Shown one piece after another: positions 26,718-35,786 of a DNA stretch of 64,000 nt. The notes under the pieces were generated by a model, which made no database searches, had not been told where the DNA came from, and worked only from the letters and a program-made list of their open reading frames with translations. Each line of letters begins with the position of its first letter. Within the stretch, counting starts at the first letter, position 1. Both the position numbers and the translations under genes were made by a program. This stretch comes from Bacillus sp. (in: firmicutes) (GTDB lineage: Bacteria > Bacillota > Bacilli > Bacillales > Bacillaceae): the NCBI GenBank assembly GCA_031180805.1, contig JAPSLL010000003.1:117574-181573 (forward strand). The letters are read 5' to 3'.

Positions 26718-27281
26718 ATGTCTTTAATTGGAAAAGAAGTATTACCATTCACAGCACAAGCATTTCACAACGGTGAGTTCATCGAGGTAACTGAGGAAAA
26801 CTTCAAAGGTAAATGGAGCGTTGTTTGCTTCTACCCAGCTGACTTTACATTTGTTTGCCCTACTGAACTTGAAGATTTACAAAACGAATATGCAACTTTG
26901 AAAGAACTTGGAGTTGAAGTATATTCAGTATCAACCGATACACACTTTACACATAAAGCATGGCATGACCATTCAGAAGCAATTGGCAAAATCGAGTACA
27001 TAATGATCGGTGACCCTTCTCAAAGAATTTCTCGTAACTTTGATGTTCTTAACGAAGAAGAAGGATTAGCAGACCGTGGTACTTTCATCATCGACCCAGA
27101 TGGTATCATTCAAACTGTTGAAATTAATGCAGGTGGAATCGGCCGTGACGCAAGCACACTTGTAAACAAAATTAAAGCAGCACAATATGTTCGTAACAAT
27201 CCAGGTGAAGTTTGCCCAGCTAAATGGCAAGAAGGTTCTGAAACACTTAAGCCAAGCCTTGATTTAGTAGGTAAAATTTAA
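26718..27281 (+). CDS. ahpC: Alkyl hydroperoxide reductase subunit C (peroxiredoxin)
   Basis: Reduces hydrogen peroxide and organic peroxides in the cytoplasm. Peroxidatic Cys in [15 protein letters not shown] (about residue 47), resolving Cys in [10 protein letters not shown] (about 166). 187 residues, standard for AhpC. The ribosome site is a strong AGGAGGAAGATATT. ahpF follows 12 bp later and should share its transcript. The PerR-like box at the promoter implies peroxide induction. Confidence 0.98.
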   Translation: MSLIGKEVLPFTAQAFHNGEFIEVTEENFKGKWSVVCFYPADFTFVCPTELEDLQNEYATLKELGVEVYSVSTDTHFTHKAWHDHSEAIGKIEYIMIGDPSQRISRNFDVLNEEEGLADRGTFIIDPDGIIQTVEINAGGIGRDASTLVNKIKAAQYVRNNPGEVCPAKWQEGSETLKPSLDLVGKI

Positions 27282-27293
27282 GGAGTGCAATCA

Positions 27294-28823
27294 ATGATTT
27301 TAGAAGCAGATATAAAAGCACAATTAGCCCAATATCTCCAAATGATGGAAGGCGATGTGTTACTTAAAGTTAGCGCGGGAGACGATAATGTATCACGTGA
27401 CATGCTTGCTTTAGTTGATGAATTAGCTACTATGTCACAAAGAATTAAAGTTGAACACGCACAATTACAGAAAACACCTAGCTTTAGTGTAAACCGTATC
27501 GGAGAAGATACTGGTGTAACTTTTGCAGGTATTCCACTTGGTCATGAATTCACTTCATTAGTACTTGCTTTACTGCAAGTAAGTGGAAGAGCACCAAAGG
27601 TTGATCAAAAACTTATTGACCAAATTAAGAACATTAAGGGCGAATATCATTTTGAGACATATGTTAGCTTAACTTGTCACAACTGTCCTGATGTCGTTCA
27701 AGCTCTTAACGTTATGAGCGTTCTTAACCCTGGTATCACACATACAATGATTGATGGTGCAGCGTTTAAGGAAGAAGTAGAAAGCAAAAATATCATGGCT
27801 GTACCTACTGTATTCCTAAACGGCGAGACGTTCGGCAGTGGTCGTATGTCATTAGAGGAAATCCTTTCTAAGTTAGGTAGCACACCAGATGCATCCGAGT
27901 TTGCTAATAAGGATCCTTATGATGTACTTGTTGTTGGTGGCGGACCAGCTGGTGCTAGTGCAGCGATTTATGCAGCACGTAAAGGTATTCGTACTGGTAT
28001 CGTTGCTGAACGCTTCGGTGGTCAAGTTATGGATACGATGGGCATTGAGAATTTTATCAGTAACAAATATACTGAAGGTCCTAAACTCGTAGCAAGTCTT
28101 GAGGAACATGTCAAAGACTATGATATCGATGTCATGAACTTGCAACGTGCTAAAGGCTTAGAAAAGAAAGACCTCATTGAAGTAGAGCTTGAAAATGGTG
28201 CAGTTCTCAAGAGTAAAACTGTTATCATTTCAACTGGTGCACGCTGGCGTAATATCGGCGTTCCTGGTGAAGCTGAGTTCAAGAATAAAGGTGTGGCATA
28301 CTGTCCTCACTGTGATGGTCCATTATTTGAAGGTAAGCATGTTGCCGTTATCGGCGGAGGTAATTCCGGTATTGAAGCAGCGATTGACCTTGCTGGAATA
28401 GTCAAGCATGTTACAGTACTAGAATTTATGCCAGAATTGAAGGCTGACTCTGTATTACAAGATCGTCTAAATAGCTTACCAAATGTAACTGTCCTTAAGA
28501 ACGTTCAAACGAAAGAAATTACAGGTACTGATAAAGTGAACGGTATTTCTTACGTTGATCGCGAAACAGGAGAAGAACATCATATTGAACTTCAAGGTGT
28601 ATTTGTTCAAATCGGTCTTGTCCCTAATACTGACTGGTTAGGTGACACAGTTGAACGTACGCGCTTCGGTGAAATTATTGTTGATAAGCATGGTGCTACA
28701 AACATTCCTGGAGTATTTGCTGCAGGTGACTGTACAGATAGTGCTTATAAACAGATTATTATTTCGATGGGATCAGGTGCTACAGCTTCCTTAGGAGCTT
28801 TCGATTACCTAATCCGCAATTAA
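27294..28823 (+). CDS. ahpF: Alkyl hydroperoxide reductase subunit F
   Basis: NADH-dependent flavoprotein that reduces AhpC. An N-terminal tandem thioredoxin-fold domain carries CHNCPD near residue 125; a thioredoxin-reductase-like domain carries [10 protein letters not shown] (FAD), YCPHCDGP (redox Cys pair), [10 protein letters not shown] (NADH) and AAGDCTDS. The ORF track's GTG at 27285 falls inside the ribosome site; [11 protein letters not shown] at 27294, 8 nt after AAGGAG, matches known AhpF N-termini. Confidence 0.98.
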   Translation: MILEADIKAQLAQYLQMMEGDVLLKVSAGDDNVSRDMLALVDELATMSQRIKVEHAQLQKTPSFSVNRIGEDTGVTFAGIPLGHEFTSLVLALLQVSGRAPKVDQKLIDQIKNIKGEYHFETYVSLTCHNCPDVVQALNVMSVLNPGITHTMIDGAAFKEEVESKNIMAVPTVFLNGETFGSGRMSLEEILSKLGSTPDASEFANKDPYDVLVVGGGPAGASAAIYAARKGIRTGIVAERFGGQVMDTMGIENFISNKYTEGPKLVASLEEHVKDYDIDVMNLQRAKGLEKKDLIEVELENGAVLKSKTVIISTGARWRNIGVPGEAEFKNKGVAYCPHCDGPLFEGKHVAVIGGGNSGIEAAIDLAGIVKHVTVLEFMPELKADSVLQDRLNSLPNVTVLKNVQTKEITGTDKVNGISYVDRETGEEHHIELQGVFVQIGLVPNTDWLGDTVERTRFGEIIVDKHGATNIPGVFAAGDCTDSAYKQIIISMGSGATASLGAFDYLIRN

Positions 28824-28857
28824 TAATCTTTCAATAATAATAAATAAATATAATCAT

Positions 28858-28894
28858 AAAGTCACTTTACTGTAAAAAGTAAAGTGACTTTTTT
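28858..28894 (+). terminator. Terminator of ahpCF
   Basis: AAAGTCACTTTACT and its complement form a 14-bp stem over 6 nt, followed by T residues, 35 bp after ahpF. Confidence 0.9.
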
Positions 28895-28929
28895 ATTAGG
28901 TGCTGCTTTTAAGCTAAACTTTGTAAAGA

Positions 28930-29042
28930 TTGATTGAAGCGAAAGTGCAAGACTCTTGCTTAAAAAGCGATTCAAGGGTAGACATGCGGAGGAAGGCTCC
29001 TGGACCACCCACGGAAGTACTCCTGTAGCAGAATAAACAACT
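28930..29042 (-). repeat. Second decayed Bacillus intergenic repeat, inverted
   Basis: Read on the minus strand it keeps CTTCCGTGGG, GGAGCCTTCCTCC, GCAAGAGTCTTGCAC and GCTTCAATCAA, the same landmarks as the copy at 26339-26460. The remaining 29043-29265 is the AT-rich leader of the MFS gene with no other feature seen. Confidence 0.55.
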
Positions 29043-29273
29043 AAGCTTAACAGCACCTTTAATGGAAACAAACTTCACTTTTCAAAACAAAGTGCTCCAA
29101 TTAGTGTTATAATCACAAAATAGCTTCAATAGTAAACGATGAAACAATGAAATTTACTAATTCAATACTATATCCTTGAACTAATGACGCTATTGTTATA
29201 TATTGGGCTTCGTCATCTTATATAACTTATGACAATTAAATAATTGAACGAACAATAGAAAGGTGTATGTATA

Positions 29274-30485
29274 ATGCAAGAGAATCCAACATTAAAACAA
29301 CGGCTGGGATTAGCGTTTTTGCTAAGTATGCTTGGCGCTTTAGGCCCGCTAAACATTGATATGTACTTACCATCCTTCCCTGATATTGCAAATGACTTGG
29401 AGGCTCATGCTTCGCTCGTTCAAATGAGTCTAACAGCATGCTTAATTGGACTTGCGACAGGACAACTAGTAGTAGGACCAGTCAGTGATGCTTATGGTCG
29501 TAGGAGACCATTGTTAATTTCAATTACATTATTTGTACTTGCTACATTACTATGTGCCTTTGCACCTTCAATTGAAATTTTGATTGCTGGTCGCTTCTTA
29601 CAAGGACTGACTGCTTCTGCTGGTGTTGTCATTTCACGTGCAGTCGTTCGGGATAGTTTCAGTGGTAGAGAATTAACAAAGTTTTTCTCTCTCTTAATGG
29701 TTATTAATGCTGTTGCACCATTAGCCGCACCAATTGCTGGGGGCGGGATTTTATGGTTCCCAAATGCTACTTGGAATACAATTTTCTTTGTACTATCAAT
29801 CATCGGATTGATTATCGTAATCACTATTTATTTCAAATTGAAAGAAACACTCCCCGTCGAAAAACGCATGCCAAGCTCTTTCGGACATACAATTCGTACG
29901 ATGGGATCCTTAATGAAGGATCGGTCGTTTATCGGCTATGCCCTTACACTAGGCTTTGTACATGGTGGTAGCTTTGCTTATGTATCAGGTACACCATTTG
30001 TGTATCAAGGTATATACGGTGTTTCACCACAAATGTTTAGTATACTATTTGGTATTAATGGAATTGCGATTATAACGGGTAGCTTTCTTGTTGGTCGCTT
30101 AGCAGGAATTATTGAGGAAAAGCAATTACTAAAAATTGGTGTAGTTACGGCAACGTGTGCAGCTGCATTTTTATTTGCCATGACTATCATTAAAGGACCC
30201 CTTGCACTTATTGTTATTCCAATTTTTATTTATATGACTTGTATGGGAATCGTACTGACAAGCTCCTTTACCGTTGCCATAGCCAAACAAGGGCATCGCG
30301 CAGGCAGTGCGAGTGCATTACTCGGAATGCTCCCTTTATTTATTGGCTCAATCGTTTCACCGCTCGCTGGAATAAATGAAGCTTCCGCTGTGCCAATGGG
30401 AACAATTATCTTTACTACAACACTTCTCGGCTCAGCCGCTTTATTTCTATTAGGGGAAAAGTCACCTTCTCTGAGTAAAGAGTAG
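29274..30485 (+). CDS. Bcr/CflA family multidrug MFS exporter
   Basis: Twelve-helix, proton-driven efflux pump. The N-terminus GALGPLNIDMYLPSFP is diagnostic of Bcr/CflA, and the family motif GPVSDAYGRRRPLL follows. 403 residues, usual length. AAGGTG lies 9 nt before the ATG. No regulator adjoins it, and the substrate (bicyclomycin, chloramphenicol or another compound) cannot be deduced. Confidence 0.92.
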   Translation: MQENPTLKQRLGLAFLLSMLGALGPLNIDMYLPSFPDIANDLEAHASLVQMSLTACLIGLATGQLVVGPVSDAYGRRRPLLISITLFVLATLLCAFAPSIEILIAGRFLQGLTASAGVVISRAVVRDSFSGRELTKFFSLLMVINAVAPLAAPIAGGGILWFPNATWNTIFFVLSIIGLIIVITIYFKLKETLPVEKRMPSSFGHTIRTMGSLMKDRSFIGYALTLGFVHGGSFAYVSGTPFVYQGIYGVSPQMFSILFGINGIAIITGSFLVGRLAGIIEEKQLLKIGVVTATCAAAFLFAMTIIKGPLALIVIPIFIYMTCMGIVLTSSFTVAIAKQGHRAGSASALLGMLPLFIGSIVSPLAGINEASAVPMGTIIFTTTLLGSAALFLLGEKSPSLSKE

Positions 30486-30648
30486 AATACACATACTATT
30501 TTTATAGATAAGCATATACGACAAGTGCTAAAATCAATTACATTTATAGACTGGTTTGATATTCTCAAGTGTTTTTCAACCCAAAAAACTTAATCCTGGA
30601 CAAAACAAATTTGGCCATGGTTAGAGCCGAATAATATGTAGCAAAAAG

Positions 30649-30704
30649 CCCCGAGCTAACACACAATTCTAATTTAGAATTACACATGAAAGCTCGGGTT
30701 TTTT
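30649..30704 (+). terminator. Terminator of the MFS gene, with inner hairpin
   Basis: CCCGAGCT pairs with AGCTCGGG followed by TTTTTT. The loop contains a second hairpin, AATTCTA/TAGAATT. It is about 160 bp after the stop, so the transcript has a long 3' tail. Confidence 0.8.
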
Positions 30705-30817
30705 CGGCTGAATACTTTTATCCCAGGCACTTTGTTTATTAAACTATAATTGTTTTTTTAATAAGTACTTTTAAATGAAAAAGCATAAAAATATATTTAT
30801 TAAAAAGATTTCCTTAT

Positions 30818-31228
30818 TTATTTTTTAAATTTATTCAATGATTCTGCTAATTTTTTGTTTTGGGATTTTGAATAAAAATAAAATGCAATTATATGTCCTA
30901 CCAAGGTCAATAAAATAAATAATACTACATATTCTTTTATTAAGTGAAACATGTCGGTTGAAAAAAGATACACTACTAATAAACTACCAAATGAATTGAT
31001 AAGTGTACTGATAATGATATTTATTGATGCCTTAAACGTTGAATACCCCCATAAATAGGGATAAATAATACCGAATATAATCCCAGAAATCACGCCAATC
31101 CCTATTAAATTCCAAACATAATTAAATGGTATATTCAGCCCATTGTATACTAAAGTAGCTAATAAAAAAACCCATATAATACTCCCGAATGCTGCTTGGG
31201 TAAAACTTTGTCTTAAATGATTAATCAT
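30818..31228 (-). CDS. DUF3021 four-helix membrane protein, partner of LytTR regulator
   Basis: 136 residues with four predicted membrane helices (around residues 14-32, 38-58, 70-92 and 102-122). DUF3021 proteins are found next to LytTR DNA-binding proteins and are thought to restrain them at the membrane. The ATG overlaps the LytTR stop (ATGA) and AAGGAG lies inside that gene, so translation is coupled. No bacteriocin or ABC target genes lie next to the pair. Confidence 0.85.
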   Translation of the reverse strand: MINHLRQSFTQAAFGSIIWVFLLATLVYNGLNIPFNYVWNLIGIGVISGIIFGIIYPYLWGYSTFKASINIIISTLINSFGSLLVVYLFSTDMFHLIKEYVVLFILLTLVGHIIAFYFYSKSQNKKLAESLNKFKK

Positions 31229-31665
31229 GATAATCTCTCCTTTATCATTTTTGCATAATGTCTACTAACTAAATATTTTTTATTATTTTTTGTAAATACC
31301 TCTAATCGTGCATGCTTACCAGACTTAAAAGATGTAACTTGAGATAGGTTTAAAATGGTTGAATTGTTTATTCTATATAGTCCATTCGCTTCCAAATCCT
31401 GCAACTCTTTTAGTCGTTTCTCATGTAGATATTCTTCGTTATTTGCTAATACTATTTTAGTTAGATGCCCTAAAGATTCAATAACTTCAACTTGTTGAAT
31501 ATCTATGCGAAGTTTTCTATTGTTCTTAGGATTTTGAACATTTAATGTTTTGTCTGAAAATAACCTATCTTTAAGTGAAGCTAACTTTTCTTTATGAACT
31601 GGATTTGATATGATTTCTATTTCATCAATTGTCCGTTCTCTATCCCAATTAAAGATTAATTTCAT
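31225..31665 (-). CDS. LytTR-domain DNA-binding regulator
   Basis: About 147 residues. A C-terminal LytTR domain (LYRINNSTILNLSQVTSFKS, GKHARLEVFTKNNKKYLVSR) with no receiver domain, typical of the stand-alone LytTR proteins paired with DUF3021. The ORF track start at 31701 is out of line with the ribosome site; AAAGGAGG lies before the ATG of MKLIFNWD at 31665. Its targets are unknown and could include its own promoter. Confidence 0.87.
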   Translation of the reverse strand: MKLIFNWDRERTIDEIEIISNPVHKEKLASLKDRLFSDKTLNVQNPKNNRKLRIDIQQVEVIESLGHLTKIVLANNEEYLHEKRLKELQDLEANGLYRINNSTILNLSQVTSFKSGKHARLEVFTKNNKKYLVSRHYAKMIKERLS

Positions 31666-31866
31666 TATGGCCTCCTTTCTTATTTCAAGAATAACAATCA
31701 CATTAAGGAATGGATATATTTAATTGTTTTGTTACAAAAAAACTACCTCTTCTTGCATTAAGCTGATTTATGAAAAATACTGATACAGTATAATTCTCAT
31801 GTTCATCCCTTGTAAATGATAACGCAAGCCATATCCTTAAGGTATTCCGAACTGCAATAGGGATAT

Positions 31867-32001
31867 GTAAAAGTGAAGCGCACAAAAGAGAAAACAAATG
31901 CCATTTATAAAAACGCAAAAATTGATGTGGAACCATTATTGGATTCTCAATTTTCTGTAAAAGGGAAAATCAGTAGAGATATGAAATGTACCCCGCGTTA
32001 A
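31867..32001 (+). pseudogene. Remnant of an IS transposase C-terminus
   Basis: Reading from 31867 gives VKRTKEKTNAIYKNAKIDVE, then a run ending in FSVKGKISRDMK before a stop. The YKNAKIDVEP and FSVRGK blocks are hallmarks of the C-terminus of IS1182-type DDE transposases, here fused by an internal deletion and cut short. There are no start codon, terminal repeats or rest of the element. The neighbouring minus-strand ORF at 31703-31936 is an artefact of this stretch. Confidence 0.55.
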
Positions 32002-32070
32002 TAGTAGTGAATGTAAGAAAATTTACCGCCATTAAACTAGGGATTTTGAAGAAATTCACAAACAAAATAG

Positions 32071-32108
32071 AGAAAGGTGAATTTGAGTACCCTCAAATTC
32101 ACCTTTCT
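32071..32108 (-). terminator. Terminator of the GH43-GH2-ABC group
   Basis: A perfect 17-bp stem (AGAAAGGTGAATTTGAG and its complement) over TACC, 41 bp after the GH43 stop. One of the strongest hairpins in the window. Confidence 0.85.
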
Positions 32109-32149
32109 CTCTATTCGAAGCTAGTTATTTCCCAGCCTCTAACTTATTT

Positions 32150-33142
32150 TTAGCCATGTAAATCAGCTCTAGGTTTTATTACCTTAAAGCTGTTCTCCGT
32201 TTCTTCTACTTCATAAATCTTAGCTCGAGACTCTGGTGTACTAAATGGTTGATGTAGAATAAGCATCCAATCATCATAAAATGTTTTGAAAAGCATTCCA
32301 TGTCCACTATCACCTTCAACTAATGGTTCAAGCTGTTCCCAAGGTCCCATTAGCCTCCCTGACTTTGATCTAGCGATTGTCTGGACATAGCTATCATTTT
32401 TATAGCTCGACCATAGCATTACAAGATGTCCGCCTTTTGTACGGTACAATTGACAGCCATCAGAAACATAAACAGTAGGCTTTACATCTGGCTTTCGTTC
32501 AGCATTTATCCACGGTGCATCTGACGCTTTAAATAGATGAAGAGGTTCACCATCTGCGCAAGACAAATCAGCCTTAAGCGGAACCGCCTCAAATGTCCCA
32601 TCGATTACTTGAATCCATTCATGACAATATATCATCCATGGATTTCCATCCTCATCTACATACAAAGTGCCATCTAATGTCATGAAATTGCTAGGAGGAA
32701 CTGGGCCATCCGTTTTTAGTAATTCAAACGGACCGTCCGGTGAATTAGATACGGCAATACTAGTACCTCGAAGATGATTGGTTTTCCAAACCTCTGGTGG
32801 CTCTGCAAGTATCTTATCTCTATTATGAAGTGTGACGAATAAATAATATTTCCCATCGTACTGATGAACCTCAGGTGCCCATGTCCCATGCTGTGGATGT
32901 GCCCACGTTCCATCCGGTACTTCAAAAATGACATAAGGACCCTCCCAGTTTAGTAGGTCTTTGCTTTTATAAACTAGTACACTACTTTTCTCTAAATCTG
33001 TTAATTCTGGAATTCCTGTCGTATAAAGATAGTAAGTATTTGTTTCTTTATGTGATAAAACAAATGGGTCATGAGCAGGAATATTTTTCAGCCTATGTCC
33101 CTTTCTAGGATATGTTGTATCTGACGCTTTGTTATACGGCAT
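32150..33142 (-). CDS. Glycoside hydrolase family 43, intracellular
   Basis: Five-bladed propeller enzyme. The catalytic base Asp is in IPAHDPFVL near residue 24, and the pKa-tuning Asp in MTLDGTLYVDEDGNPW near 150; GTWAPEV is also typical. No signal peptide. Likely removes arabinose, xylose or galactose from imported oligosaccharides; the subfamily cannot be fixed by eye. The ORF track begins at a TTG inside the ribosome site; I place the start at MPYNKAS (33142), 9 nt after TTTGGAG. Last gene of the group with GH2 and the ABC importer. Confidence 0.88.
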   Translation of the reverse strand: MPYNKASDTTYPRKGHRLKNIPAHDPFVLSHKETNTYYLYTTGIPELTDLEKSSVLVYKSKDLLNWEGPYVIFEVPDGTWAHPQHGTWAPEVHQYDGKYYLFVTLHNRDKILAEPPEVWKTNHLRGTSIAVSNSPDGPFELLKTDGPVPPSNFMTLDGTLYVDEDGNPWMIYCHEWIQVIDGTFEAVPLKADLSCADGEPLHLFKASDAPWINAERKPDVKPTVYVSDGCQLYRTKGGHLVMLWSSYKNDSYVQTIARSKSGRLMGPWEQLEPLVEGDSGHGMLFKTFYDDWMLILHQPFSTPESRAKIYEVEETENSFKVIKPRADLHG

Positions 33143-33296
33143 TTTAAGCATCTCCAAACAATTATTTTTATTCTTTTAGCTTCTCACCTATGTCGAAGGT
33201 TCTGTTTCCAAGTACTATTGCTTAAATGAGAGTTCTTTAAGCTCCTCTGTCCTTTCGTGTGATCACACTTCTAAAGATTTAAAGAAAGTAACAATA

Positions 33297-35666
33297 TTAT
33301 CCAACATTAATTTCAACAGATGAGCTTTCCAAGCCAACAGATGATGTTTTTAATGTAATGGTTCCTGCTTTGTCAGTAGACTTCACATATATTAATAATT
33401 TCCCATTGTAGGCTTTTCTCTTTGCTTCTTTATAATTCTGATGACTTATAGGGTTACTGCACTCAATTCCGATAATTTCACCAGGTCCCTCAATCTCACA
33501 TTCAATTTGATTATCTGCATCATAGACAAGGGTATTGTTCTTATCAAGGATTTGAACTTCTACATGTGCTACATCTTGTTTGTTAGCTTTTAGTGTAATC
33601 GTATCTGAAAGTAACTCTAACTTAAAAGGCTCATCAGCTGTCTTTAATTCATATGAACAGCAAATGCTACCGTTCCTTTTACCTATAGCCTTAATTGTCC
33701 CTTTAGCGTATGGAATGTCCCAATAGATCGTTCCATCTGGAAAATCTTTACGCTTTTTTATACCTAACGATTCACCATTTAAAAGTAAGTCCACTTCAGG
33801 ACAATTAGTACAACAAGCGACTCTTACACTCTCTCCTTCATTTCCCTTCCAAGCACCGACAACTTCATGGTCCCAATAAATTTGCCCTGGATTCTCTTCC
33901 TTGATAGGTGTCAAGCCGATATAGACCATGTCGTGATTAGACCATTCGCTTTGTTTAAAATAGTATAGCGGCTTTTTGAAGCCAGCAAGATCGAGCATTC
34001 CAGATGTTGCGTGGCGTACTGGCCATCCACGTGCTTCTCCCAAATAATCAATCCCTGTCCAGATAAACTGACCTGATATAAAATCATTTTGTTCGACAGC
34101 CATCCATACATCGTGATTTCTTCCATTTTCGCTTCCGTAAATCACTCTATTAGGGTATTTTTTATGGTCTTCAATATAACGAAATTCTTGATAGTTATAA
34201 CCAACTACATCAAGAGCATCTGGAAACTCAGTTTCATTTGACATTATGACACTTGCTAAAGCTGCTGTTACAGGTCGGGTTGGATCATAATGCTTTACAA
34301 CACTCGCCAGCCTTTTGGCGATTTCCCCCATTCTCTTTGCATCAGGTTTTTCAGCATTATAACGCTCTTCAAGTACTGGGTGTGAATAAGGATCATTCGG
34401 GTAATCAATTTCATTCCCAATACTCCAAAAAATAATCGACGGATGGTTTCGGTCTCTTAACACCATGTCCTTCAAATCCGTTTCTGCCCATTCAGCAAAT
34501 TCAGAAGCATAGCCATCTAAAGCTGGTTCGCCTCTATTCCATCCCTCTACCCACTTATTTTTAGGAAATTCCCACTCATCAAATGCTTCATCCTGAACTA
34601 AAAATCCATATGAATCACACATATCTAACAATTCTGGTGCAGGGGGATTATGACTCATTCTAATCGCATTCACACCAGCCTCTTTTAAGAGCCGCAAACG
34701 ACGATGCCAAACCTTTTCAGGAACAGCCGCTCCTAGACAGCCCGCATCATGATGGATACATACACCTTTTAACTTCATGCTTTTACCATTAAGATAAAAG
34801 CCTGAATCCACATCGAAATGAAATGACCGAACACCAAGCGGCGTGGTCACCACATCTATCACTTCACCATTTTTTATCATTTTCGTTTCAACACTATATA
34901 AATACGGATGATCAGGTGACCAAAGATTTGGTTGTTCAAGGAAGACAGAATGCTCCAAGTCAAGTTCGTCATTTGCTGGAATCTTCTCGATAGATGAACA
35001 GGAGAGCATTTCTTTTCCTTTAGCATCTTTAATATGATGTTCTATTTGAATTGTAGCTTCGTTTTGATATTCATTTTTCACACTTGTTTGAATATGGATT
35101 TCAGCCTCTTGTGTTGATATGTTCGGTGTCGTAACAAATATTCCATATGGCTTGATATACACATTATCCGTTATATTGATGAATACATTTCGGTAAATAC
35201 CAGAGCCTGGATACCAACGAGAATCAGCAAAATCAGAGTGATCTACTTTTATAGCAAGTACATTTTCCTTTGTTTCAAAATTCACATATGGAGTCAGGTC
35301 ATAATGAAATGAGCTGTAACCATATGGTCGTTTACCAAGAAAGTGTTCATTGATCCAGACTTCACTATTTTTATAAATTCCATCAAACTGAATAAATAGC
35401 TTCTTTCCCTTAATACTATTAGGTATAGTGAATTTCTTTCGATACCAACCGATCCCACCTGGTAAATACCCTGTTGAGCTTGCATATTCCTTCTTAAACG
35501 GACCTTCAATACTCCAATCATGTGGCAAATCTAATGTACGCCAAGCTGAATCATCAAACTGAATTTTATACGCATCAGAATTGTTTCCTTTTAAGAATTT
35601 CCAATCAAAGTTAAACATTCTACTTTTTACAGACAGATTCCAGTCTTGAGTTAGTACATTTGACAT
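33297..35666 (-). CDS. Glycoside hydrolase family 2, probable beta-galactosidase
   Basis: About 789 residues, intracellular (no signal peptide). A sugar-binding jelly roll (residues 15-180, with DLPHDWSIEGPF and GGIGWYRK), an Ig-like domain, a TIM barrel (GVCIHHDAGCLGA), then two C-terminal Ig-like domains. Acid/base SIGNEIDYPND near 414 and nucleophile YGSENGRN near 512. This is the short BgaB/BoGH2-like form rather than LacZ. The start ATG at 35666 follows AAGGGGTG by 8-9 nt. Lies between GH43 and the importer genes on the same strand, so it probably acts on galactan side chains brought in by that importer. Beta-glucuronidase activity is a less likely alternative. Confidence 0.88.
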   Translation of the reverse strand: MSNVLTQDWNLSVKSRMFNFDWKFLKGNNSDAYKIQFDDSAWRTLDLPHDWSIEGPFKKEYASSTGYLPGGIGWYRKKFTIPNSIKGKKLFIQFDGIYKNSEVWINEHFLGKRPYGYSSFHYDLTPYVNFETKENVLAIKVDHSDFADSRWYPGSGIYRNVFINITDNVYIKPYGIFVTTPNISTQEAEIHIQTSVKNEYQNEATIQIEHHIKDAKGKEMLSCSSIEKIPANDELDLEHSVFLEQPNLWSPDHPYLYSVETKMIKNGEVIDVVTTPLGVRSFHFDVDSGFYLNGKSMKLKGVCIHHDAGCLGAAVPEKVWHRRLRLLKEAGVNAIRMSHNPPAPELLDMCDSYGFLVQDEAFDEWEFPKNKWVEGWNRGEPALDGYASEFAEWAETDLKDMVLRDRNHPSIIFWSIGNEIDYPNDPYSHPVLEERYNAEKPDAKRMGEIAKRLASVVKHYDPTRPVTAALASVIMSNETEFPDALDVVGYNYQEFRYIEDHKKYPNRVIYGSENGRNHDVWMAVEQNDFISGQFIWTGIDYLGEARGWPVRHATSGMLDLAGFKKPLYYFKQSEWSNHDMVYIGLTPIKEENPGQIYWDHEVVGAWKGNEGESVRVACCTNCPEVDLLLNGESLGIKKRKDFPDGTIYWDIPYAKGTIKAIGKRNGSICCSYELKTADEPFKLELLSDTITLKANKQDVAHVEVQILDKNNTLVYDADNQIECEIEGPGEIIGIECSNPISHQNYKEAKRKAYNGKLLIYVKSTDKAGTITLKTSSVGLESSSVEINVG

Positions 35667-35732
35667 AATCGCTGCACCCCTTAACAAGTGATTGTAAGTG
35701 TTTATTTAAAGCGTATTTAGACTGATAGAATA

Positions 35733-35760
35733 AGGGCTATCAAGCAAGTATGATAGCCCT
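35733..35760 (-). terminator. Hairpin between importer and GH2 genes
   Basis: AGGGCTATCA and TGATAGCCCT form a perfect 10-bp stem. There is no good T run on the minus strand, so it may only reduce read-through or protect the upstream message. Confidence 0.6.
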
Positions 35761-35786
35761 CTTTTCACTTAACTTTCATCGTTAGA

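Noticed and set aside
29492-29824. 110-codon ORF antisense to the Bcr/CflA gene
   Set aside because: Shadow ORF within a membrane-protein gene, where such antisense frames are common.
31703-31936. Minus-strand ORF of 77 codons
   Set aside because: It runs antisense over the IS transposase remnant and has no plausible ribosome site.
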